Notes under the pieces: generated by a model
The model's input: the letters and a program-made list of their open reading frames with translations, nothing else
The model's database searches: none
Told to the model about the DNA's origin: nothing
NCBI GenBank assembly: GCA_964415605.1
Contig: CAYQBA010000101.1
Location: 1 to 16,626, forward strand
Direction of reading: 5' to 3'
Source: UCB3 sp964415605
GTDB taxonomy: Bacteria > Chloroflexota > Anaerolineae > Epilineales > Epilineaceae
DNA length: 16,626 nucleotides
In this document: in pieces, positions 5,282 through 11,114 of the stretch
How the letters are laid out: each line of letters begins with the position of its first letter
Numbering within the stretch: position 1 is the first letter of the stretch
Program-made: the position numbers and the translations under genes

Positions 5282-7309
5282 TCAGCGCGCCGCGCCGAGG
5301 GCGGCCCCACCCAACAGCCGCCGCAGCTCGGCGTTCATCACGCGTGCTTCGGCGGCATCCGGCCAGGCGGCGGTCAACGTCCCGAGCACCAGGACGATCA
5401 TGCCCAGCCAGACACAGTTGATGAGCGGGTTGACGTACACCTTCAGCGTGACCCGCTGGCTGGTCGGCTCGTAGGTCCCGAGGAGGACGTAGAGGTCCTC
5501 CAGCGGCCGATGCCACACCGCCGGGATCGTCATCGGCTGGTCCTCCCGCAGCCGGAAGACATCCTTGCGCGGCGCGATCACCCGCACCGTCCGGCCCGCG
5601 TGCGCGACATCGAGGTTGGCGTGGATCATCTGCTTGTCGGGCGTTCGCGACTCGGCCAGCCCGCGGTGCGTCAGCGTGTAGGCGCCGATGGTCATCGACT
5701 CGCCGACGGCAAGCGTCCGATCGGCTTCGAGCTGGTAGACGTTCGAGCCGATGACGCCGATGGCCAGGACGATGACGCCGACGTGCACCAGGTAGCCGCC
5801 GTAGCGGCGGCGCTGCCGCTGGAACACGCCGAGCGTGGCCCGGGCCGCGCCCTCGCCGCGGCGCATGCGGGCCGCGATGCCGCGGGCGATCTCGAGGAGC
5901 GTGACCCACAGCGCGAAGCCGCTGATCGCGAATCCGACGACCGCGATCCACTGCCGGACGCCGGCGGCGTAAAGGACGGCCGTGATCCCCAGCGTGCCGA
6001 CGAACGGGAACGCCAGGACCCGCGCCAGCCGCCCGACGTCGCCCTTGCGCCAGCCCACCAGCGGCCCGACGGCCATCAGGAGCAGCATCAGCGCGAAGAT
6101 GGGCAGCACCACTCGGTTGAAGTACGGCGCGCCGACGGTGACGCGCTGATCGGTCGCGATCTCGCTGAACAGCGGGAACAGCGTCCCCCAGAACACCGCG
6201 AAGAGCGCGCCCATCAGCAGCAGGTTGTTGGCCATGAACACGCCCTCGCGGCTGATGGCGTGCTCGACCTGCTCCTCGGATGCCAGATCCGGCAGGCGCC
6301 GCCACAAGAGCCCGAGGCTGCCGAGGACGACCAAGGCCGTGAACGCCAGGAAGTACGGCCCGATGTCCGACTGCGCGAACGCGTGGACGCTCGACACGAG
6401 CCCGGCGCGGGTGAGGAACGTGCCGACGATCACCAGGCTGAACGTGAGGATGATCAGCGCCATGTTCCACACCTTGAACGTTCCCCGCCGCTCCTGGACC
6501 ATCACCGAGTGGAGAAACGCCGTCGCGGCCAGCCACGGCATGAAGGCGGCGTTCTCCACCGGGTCCCAACCCCAGTAGCCGCCCCAGCCGAGGACGTCGT
6601 AGGCCCATCGCCCGCCGAGCGACAGGCCGATCGAGAGGAACGCCCAGGCGATGAGCATCCACCGCCGCGACGCCAGGATCCAGCCGGCGTCGGTGCGGCG
6701 CGCCGCCAGCGCCGCCATGGCGAACGCATAGGGGATGGTGAGGCCGGTGAAGCCGAGGTACAGCGCGGGCGGATGAAAGGCCATGCCCGGATGCTGCAGG
6801 AGCGGGTTGAGGCCGTTGCCCTCGCTCGGCGCCACCGTCAGGCGCTCGAACGGGCTGGCGACGAACACGACCAGGAACAGGAAGAACCCGGTGACGCCGG
6901 CGCACACCGCCGTGAACCACGGCATGAGCGTCGCGTCGGCCCGCCAGGGCCGCACGAGCGCCGCCGACGCGAACACGGCCATCAGCCAGCTCCAGAAGAG
7001 CAGCGACCCCGCCTGGCCGCCCCACAACCCGGTCAGGAGATAAAACAACGGGGTGGTCGTGTTGGAGGTCTGCCAGACGTAGGCGAGCGTGAAGTCGTGC
7101 GCCACGAACGCGAACACCAGGACGCCGACCGCCCCGCTGGTCAACGCGGTCGCGGCGAGCATCGCGCGCCGCCCCGCCACGACCAAGTCATCCTTCCCCG
7201 TCCGGGCGCCGTGGACCGACGCCACCGCCGCCACGACCGTCAGGCCGAGCGCCGTCGCGGTGGCGAGGAGGCCGAGCTCGGCGGTGGGCCAGGCCTGGGC
7301 GTCAGCCAT
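5282..7309 (-). CDS. ccmF: Cytochrome c haem lyase subunit CcmF
   Basis: The product is 675 residues, the usual CcmF length. The ATG at 7309 overlaps the ccmE stop by 8 nt. The protein is polytopic throughout. The tryptophan-rich haem-handling (WWD) motif is GWGGYWGWDPVENAAF at 241-256. It is flanked by conserved histidines: H173/H179 in LQHPGMAFHPP, H267, H309 in GLVSSVHAF, and one in the later YGGYLVHVGV span. These correspond to the known haem-binding histidines of the family. A soluble extracytoplasmic domain follows, from about residue 590 of the C-terminal third, then a last span (CVWLGMIVLVLGTLTAAW). CcmF takes haem from CcmE and ligates it to CXXCH cysteines together with CcmH. It is the most secure assignment in the window. 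Confidence 0.97.
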   Translation of the reverse strand: MADAQAWPTAELGLLATATALGLTVVAAVASVHGARTGKDDLVVAGRRAMLAATALTSGAVGVLVFAFVAHDFTLAYVWQTSNTTTPLFYLLTGLWGGQAGSLLFWSWLMAVFASAALVRPWRADATLMPWFTAVCAGVTGFFLFLVVFVASPFERLTVAPSEGNGLNPLLQHPGMAFHPPALYLGFTGLTIPYAFAMAALAARRTDAGWILASRRWMLIAWAFLSIGLSLGGRWAYDVLGWGGYWGWDPVENAAFMPWLAATAFLHSVMVQERRGTFKVWNMALIILTFSLVIVGTFLTRAGLVSSVHAFAQSDIGPYFLAFTALVVLGSLGLLWRRLPDLASEEQVEHAISREGVFMANNLLLMGALFAVFWGTLFPLFSEIATDQRVTVGAPYFNRVVLPIFALMLLLMAVGPLVGWRKGDVGRLARVLAFPFVGTLGITAVLYAAGVRQWIAVVGFAISGFALWVTLLEIARGIAARMRRGEGAARATLGVFQRQRRRYGGYLVHVGVIVLAIGVIGSNVYQLEADRTLAVGESMTIGAYTLTHRGLAESRTPDKQMIHANLDVAHAGRTVRVIAPRKDVFRLREDQPMTIPAVWHRPLEDLYVLLGTYEPTSQRVTLKVYVNPLINCVWLGMIVLVLGTLTAAWPDAAEARVMNAELRRLLGGAALGAAR

Positions 7310-7787
7310 CGGCGGCGGCGCCGGACGGCTTGGCCTGGCCGGGGGGCACGGCCTCGTACTTGGACGGGCACTGGACCAGGAGCTGGTCGGCCTCGAATCC
7401 GCCCTCGGCGGTGACCCGCCCGCCCACCGTGACCGACTCGGCGAGGTCAAAGGTATCGGGGACGACGCCATGATAGACCACCGGCACCCGGCCCTGCTTG
7501 CCGGTCATGACGAACCGGAGCTCGAGCCCGTCCGCTGGCCGGCGGACCGACGCCTTGTCCACCCCGCCGCGGATCTGCATCCGGCGGCCGACTGGCGCGC
7601 CGATCGCCGCGGGCTCGGCCTCGAGCTCGGCCGCCTGGACGGCGCCGGCGGCCGGGTAGATCGCCGCGTTCGCGACCAGCTCGTCGACCGTGTAGTAGGC
7701 CTCCTGGCTCGAGAAGTAGGTCGCGATCGACATCACCAGCATGGCGGCGAAGATGACGGCGCCGCCAACGATGATCCGCGTCTGCAT
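7302..7787 (-). CDS. ccmE: Haem chaperone CcmE, CXXXY variant
   Basis: The product is 161 residues from an ATG at 7787 with GGAG 6 nt upstream. An N-terminal membrane anchor lies at 4-24 (RIIVGGAVIFAAMLVMSIATY). The OB-fold beta-barrel follows, with IRGGVDKASVRR, VYHGVVPDTF and VTVGGRVTAEGGFEADQLLVQCPSKYE. CcmE carries haem from CcmABC(D) to CcmF outside the membrane. In most bacteria the haem-attaching residue is His in HXXXY; here the position is Cys140 with Tyr144 (CPSKY), the Cys-type otherwise described in Desulfovibrio and archaea. It is the first gene of the tight cluster and, unlike its followers, has its own ribosome site. Confidence 0.95.
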   Translation of the reverse strand: MQTRIIVGGAVIFAAMLVMSIATYFSSQEAYYTVDELVANAAIYPAAGAVQAAELEAEPAAIGAPVGRRMQIRGGVDKASVRRPADGLELRFVMTGKQGRVPVVYHGVVPDTFDLAESVTVGGRVTAEGGFEADQLLVQCPSKYEAVPPGQAKPSGAAADG

Positions 7788-7811
7788 GCTTGACTCCGCT
7801 GCGTTCCACTC

Positions 7812-7839
7812 GAGGCGGCGAGCCGAGCTCGACCGCCTC
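7812..7839 (-). other. Stem-loop in the ccmE leader
   Basis: GAGGCGG at 7812-7818 pairs with CCGCCTC at 7833-7839. An inner CGAG/CTCG stem (7819-7822 with 7828-7831) continues it across a single unpaired base. It ends 25 nt before the ccmE ATG and has no T-tract on the minus strand. It could affect ccmE expression or be a chance GC-rich structure. Confidence 0.35.
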
Positions 7840-7882
7840 ACTCGGGCGGGGCGACGACCGGGCTGGCCGTCGTGGAAGTGTA

Positions 7883-7914
7883 CGCCGGGCCCCGCCGACC
7901 GTCAACGCCCGGCG
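7883..7914 (-). terminator. Possible hairpin terminator after the SurA-like/thioredoxin gene
   Basis: A perfect 8-bp stem, CGCCGGGC (7883-7890) with GCCCGGCG (7907-7914), has a 16-nt loop and begins 18 nt after the stop at 7933. No T-run follows on the minus strand, so it is not a classical intrinsic terminator. It may stabilise the 3' end or partly separate the upstream genes from the ccm cluster. Confidence 0.4.
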
Positions 7915-7932
7915 CGACCGCCGGACGGGCCG

Positions 7933-9129
7933 TCAGAGGCCGGCTTGCCGGCGCCAGCCGTCGAGCGGTGGCAGCCACGACGTCGTGGTGCCCATGATCC
8001 GATCCAGATACGGCTGGAGGTCGGGCCGCGACAGGATGGCGCCGCGGTGCATGGCCATCACCGTGCCGTTCGCGTCGATGAAGATCGTCGTCGGCAGCGC
8101 GCGGACCTGGTAGATGGTCGACACCTGACCGTCGGTGTCGAGGACGACCGGGAACGAGATCCCGTACTGCCCGACGAACGCCTGCACCGGGCCGGCCTGC
8201 TCCTGCACGTTGACCCCGATCATCGCCAGCCGGTCCTTGTAGGTGTCGTAGGCGTTGATGAACAGCGGCATCTCGATCTTGCACGGCCCGCACCACGTGG
8301 CCCAGAAGTTGAGGACGACCGGCTTGCCCTTGAGGTCGGCCAGCGTGAGCGTCCCGCCGTCCAGCGTGGGCAGCGCCAGCGCCGGGGCCGGCGCGCCCTG
8401 GCGCGCGGGCCGGACGGCTTCGCCGTCAAGGTACAGCACGACGTCGGCGGCCTGCTGAAGGGCGGCCGCGACGCGATCCGGGTCGGCTGCCAGACCGCCC
8501 GTCGCCGCCTGGGCCGCCGGGGACTGCAAGTACCGCCCGTTGGCCACCTGGCGCCGCGACCACGCCTGGAACTCGGCCACCGTGATCCCGGTAGCCAGCA
8601 CGCGCTGCTGCAGCGTCGCCGGGTCCAGGCCATACTGCCCGAGCATGCGCGGCAGGTCGGCGGCCGTGTCCGCGTCGGTCACGGCGATGCCCGCGCGCTC
8701 CGACGCCTGGAACAACAGCCACTGGTCGATCACCTGGCTGAGCAGCTCCCGCCGGAACGCCGCGGTCGAGACGGGGTCGTCGGCCATGACGCGCCCGGTC
8801 TGGGCCTGCAGCACCTTCTGAACGGCCGCCTCGACGTCGATGTCGCGCTCGGTCACCGCGCGCCCGTCGACGAGCGCCAGCGCACCGGACGCGACCGGTG
8901 CGCCACCACCCGGCGCCGGAGCGAGCGGCAAGCGCTGGCGGCCGAGCCACAGCCCGCCCGCACCGATCCCGACGACGGCGAGCATGCCAACCAGCACCCA
9001 GCGGAGCGGGAGGCGCGCGGCCCCGGCGGCGGGGGCGTCGGCGACCGCTTCCGGCGGCCGCTCACGCCGGCCCTTGCGACCAGGCGCATCTTCGCGCGGC
9101 GTCGTCTCGATCTTGATCCAGCTCGGCAT
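7933..9129 (-). CDS. Membrane-anchored SurA-N-like / TlpA thioredoxin fusion protein
   Basis: The product is 398 residues from an ATG at 9129, 3 nt after the stop of the upstream DUF1573 gene and with GGAG 7 nt before it. The order is: basic cytoplasmic N-terminus; membrane anchor at about 43-62 (WVLVGMLAVVGIGAGGLWLG); a helical domain at about 81-210 beginning ALALVDGRAVTERDIDVE, with ELLSQVIDQWLLFQASERAG, the pattern of the N-terminal chaperone domain of SurA/PrsA-type proteins; then a redoxin domain from about 245 with WATWCGPC (active site 279-283) and a cis-Pro strand RALPTTIFID. No PPIase domain is present between them. It is likely an extracytoplasmic thiol-disulfide enzyme with a built-in substrate-binding arm, perhaps for apocytochromes. 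The thioredoxin half is sure; the SurA-like half rests on pattern only. Confidence 0.88.
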   Translation of the reverse strand: MPSWIKIETTPREDAPGRKGRRERPPEAVADAPAAGAARLPLRWVLVGMLAVVGIGAGGLWLGRQRLPLAPAPGGGAPVASGALALVDGRAVTERDIDVEAAVQKVLQAQTGRVMADDPVSTAAFRRELLSQVIDQWLLFQASERAGIAVTDADTAADLPRMLGQYGLDPATLQQRVLATGITVAEFQAWSRRQVANGRYLQSPAAQAATGGLAADPDRVAAALQQAADVVLYLDGEAVRPARQGAPAPALALPTLDGGTLTLADLKGKPVVLNFWATWCGPCKIEMPLFINAYDTYKDRLAMIGVNVQEQAGPVQAFVGQYGISFPVVLDTDGQVSTIYQVRALPTTIFIDANGTVMAMHRGAILSRPDLQPYLDRIMGTTTSWLPPLDGWRRQAGL

Positions 9130-9132
9130 GGG

Positions 9133-10149
9133 TCACTCCGTCGCGTCGCCGCCCGACTTGGCCACCTTGAACACCTTCGCGCCTTCGGACGCCTTCACGT
9201 CATAGGCCGGCTCGACGACGATCCTGAAGCGGGTCTCGTGGGTGTTGGGGTCGTCGGGCGTGAACCGGGTCTTGGTCGGGTCGTTCGAGAAGATCTGGAT
9301 GAACTTGGCCTGGGCGCCGGGCTTGCCCTCGGCGCGCGGGTCGAACTCGATCGTGAACTCGCGCTCCTCGCCGGGCTTGAGCACCATCGGCTCCGGCAGA
9401 AAGCCGGCGTTGTCGAGGTAGACGTCGCCGAGGCGCGTGGCCGTGCACCCGCAGCCCGTGTAGACGCGCGACACGACGAGGTCCTGGTCGCCGACGTTGA
9501 CCATCGTGAAGTCGTGGCTCGCCGGCATGTCCATCGGCACCTTGCCGTAGTCGAACGTGTTGATCAGGTTCAGCCCGCGGATCCCGAGGCGCGGGCCCGC
9601 CACCGGCGCCGTGATGGCGTCGGGATGGGCCGGCTCGTACTCCTTCTTCGTGACGTTCGGGTCCTCGAAGTTGGCCAGGACGTCATGCGACCAGCTGGAT
9701 GCATCCGGACGGCCTTCGTTGAACTGGATGCCCGTCCCACCGCCGAGCCCGGCGGCCATGGTCGCCTGCGCCGGGCTCTGGAAGGTCGGCGTGCCGCCGA
9801 CGACGATGTAGGGGTTGCCGGTGTCGCCGCCCGGCGCCATGGTGGCCACCGGCTCGACCGTCTGGAAGCTCGGCGGAACGACCACCGCGCCGGTCGGCAG
9901 GCCGGCGGCGCGCATCGCGTCGGCGACCTGCTGCGTGGCCCGCGCGGCCTCCACCGCCGGGTCGGCCGCCGGCGCGGCCACGGTGGCGGGCCCGGCCGAA
10001 CGGTAGCGCGAGAACCAGATCCCGGCCGCGAGGGTGCCGACCACCAGCACCGTCGCCCCGATGCCCAAGATCAAACGCCGGTCGACGCTGACGACGATCT
10101 CCTTCTCCTCGGGCGGCGCCCCATAGGCCGCCCCGCGATTCCTGGACAT
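9133..10149 (-). CDS. Membrane-anchored DUF1573 protein (long form)
   Basis: The product is 338 residues from an ATG at 10149, with AAGGA about 10 nt upstream. A cytoplasmic N-terminus of about 24 residues leads into a membrane span at 25-45 (LILGIGATVLVVGTLAAGIWF). A long low-complexity Ala/Pro/Gly linker follows, to about 190. The DUF1573 immunoglobulin-like fold then starts at NTFDYGKVPMDMPASHDF, with NVGDQDLVV and the cysteine pair TGCGCT (233 and 235) and ending in DPRAEGK...IFSNDP. DUF1573 domains have a known beta-sandwich pattern with a CGC signature but no established function; they are often secreted. It lies directly before the thioredoxin fusion, so the CGC cysteines may be redox clients or metal ligands (inference). 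It is longer than its neighbour paralogue. Confidence 0.87.
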   Translation of the reverse strand: MSRNRGAAYGAPPEEKEIVVSVDRRLILGIGATVLVVGTLAAGIWFSRYRSAGPATVAAPAADPAVEAARATQQVADAMRAAGLPTGAVVVPPSFQTVEPVATMAPGGDTGNPYIVVGGTPTFQSPAQATMAAGLGGGTGIQFNEGRPDASSWSHDVLANFEDPNVTKKEYEPAHPDAITAPVAGPRLGIRGLNLINTFDYGKVPMDMPASHDFTMVNVGDQDLVVSRVYTGCGCTATRLGDVYLDNAGFLPEPMVLKPGEEREFTIEFDPRAEGKPGAQAKFIQIFSNDPTKTRFTPDDPNTHETRFRIVVEPAYDVKASEGAKVFKVAKSGGDATE

Positions 10150-10227
10150 GTCCTGTCATCCTTTCCGTTGCATCGTCGTGGCCACTGCGCCCCGGCCGAA
10201 GGTCGAACGGCGGCCCATGCGGCGGGG

Positions 10228-10263
10228 CGGCGGCGGCGCCCTCGAGACGGGCGGCCGCCGCCG
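10228..10263 (-). terminator. GC-rich hairpin between the two DUF1573 genes
   Basis: CGGCGGCGG (10228-10236) pairs with CCGCCGCCG (10255-10263). An inner CGCCC/GGGCG stem continues it past a bulge, giving about 14 bp with a short loop. It lies 20 nt downstream of the stop at 10283 inside a 133-nt gap. There is no T-tract, so it may be a 3'-stabilising or attenuating structure rather than a full terminator. Confidence 0.4.
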
Positions 10264-10282
10264 ATCGCCTGCGCCAGCGCGG

Positions 10283-10939
10283 CTACTGCGCGGCGACGTC
10301 CGCGGTGATCGTGAACTCGGCCAGCGGCACGAGTGGATCGTTGGACTTGATTCGGATCTGCTTCTGCACGAAGCGGCCGAACTCCTGGTTCACGCGCGGG
10401 TCGTAGCTGACGCGCAGCGTCGTCTTGGCGCCCGGCGCGAGGTTGGACTCGCCGATGTGGGCGGCGGTGCAACCGCACGACGCGCTCGTGTCCTCGACGA
10501 CGAGCTCGGCCGTGCCGATGTTCTCGATCGTGAAGTCCTTCTCGGTCGCCTTGTCGGCCGGGATCTGGCCGAGATCCACCCGCCAGTTCGCGGCGCCGGC
10601 CTCGGGAACCCAGAGGCGCGGCTCGGCGGCGCCGACCTTGACCTGGTCGGTGTGCACGGGGCTGCTCGACGCCGCGCCGGCCGGGGCGCCGGCGGCGCCC
10701 GCGTCCGCGGCGGGCGGTGCCGTGGCGATCACGAGCCCGGACTCCCCGGACAGCGCCGCGCCACCGCCGGCGGGAGCCACCGGCGGCGCGGCCACCGGCG
10801 CGGTGGTGCCGCCCTGCATGTAGTTGCCGATCCACAGGCCGATCGCGAAGATGCCGGCGACGGCCAACAGGGCGATCAAGCCGTACAGCAGGCGCGAGTC
10901 CAGCTTGATCGTCACGTCGTTGCTGCCCTTGTTGCTCAT
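10283..10939 (-). CDS. Membrane-anchored DUF1573 protein (short form)
   Basis: The product is 218 residues from an ATG at 10939, with a perfect AGGAGG 8 nt upstream. A short charged N-terminus (DVTIKLDSR) precedes a membrane span at 18-40 (LYGLIALLAVAGIFAIGLWIGNY). An Ala/Pro/Gly linker follows, to about 95, then a DUF1573 beta-sandwich: WRVDLGQIPADKATEKDF, NIGTAELVV, the cysteine pair SCGCTAA (155 and 157), APGAKTTLRVSYDPR and IKSNDPLVPLAEF. Topology puts the CGC domain outside the membrane. It is a paralogue of the gene at 9133-10149 with the same anchor-linker-domain plan, separated by a hairpin-containing gap. Function is not established. The strong ribosome site suggests it leads this transcription unit. 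Confidence 0.88.
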   Translation of the reverse strand: MSNKGSNDVTIKLDSRLLYGLIALLAVAGIFAIGLWIGNYMQGGTTAPVAAPPVAPAGGGAALSGESGLVIATAPPAADAGAAGAPAGAASSSPVHTDQVKVGAAEPRLWVPEAGAANWRVDLGQIPADKATEKDFTIENIGTAELVVEDTSASCGCTAAHIGESNLAPGAKTTLRVSYDPRVNQEFGRFVQKQIRIKSNDPLVPLAEFTITADVAAQ

Positions 10940-10947
10940 GGTCTCAT

Positions 10948-10953
10948 CCTCCT
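10948..10953 (-). promoter_or_regulatory. Consensus Shine-Dalgarno of the short DUF1573 gene
   Basis: The minus strand reads AGGAGG, 8 nt before the ATG at 10939. It is one of the best ribosome sites in the window and fits the first gene of a unit. No convincing -35/-10 pair was found in the 149-nt gap behind it. Confidence 0.75.
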
Positions 10954-11036
10954 GAGTCTTGACGTTGAAGCGGGTTGCGTATCATTCCGCCCGCCGCTCG
11001 GCGCGCGGGCGACGCCGATGCGTCGCTGAGTCCTCG

Positions 11037-11051
11037 GCACCGCGCCGGTGC
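11037..11051 (-). terminator. Small hairpin after the propeller lipoprotein gene
   Basis: GCACCG (11037-11042) pairs perfectly with CGGTGC (11046-11051) around a CGC loop, 37 nt past the stop at 11089. No T-tract follows. The position suits a transcript-end structure, but a short GC stem is common by chance at this base composition. Confidence 0.3.
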
Positions 11052-11070
11052 GCTGGACCGTGGTGGCTGA

Positions 11071-11114
11071 CGGAGCCAGGCGAATCGGCTACCGGAGCCA
11101 GGCGAACCAGCGCA
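11071..11114. repeat. 22-bp tandem duplication across a stop codon
   Basis: The 14-mer CGGAGCCAGGCGAA occurs at 11071-11084 and again at 11093-11106, a 22-bp period. On the minus strand the first copy encodes the last residues of the lipoprotein (FAWLR plus stop) and the second copy lies just after the stop, with several diverged bases between. It looks like an old slippage duplication at the gene end. Confidence 0.7.

Noticed and set aside
5048..7414. A 788-codon open frame on the plus strand opposite ccmF
   Set aside because: The minus-strand frame is an unmistakable CcmF with a WWD motif and membrane spans; the plus frame is low-complexity charged sequence, a composition shadow.
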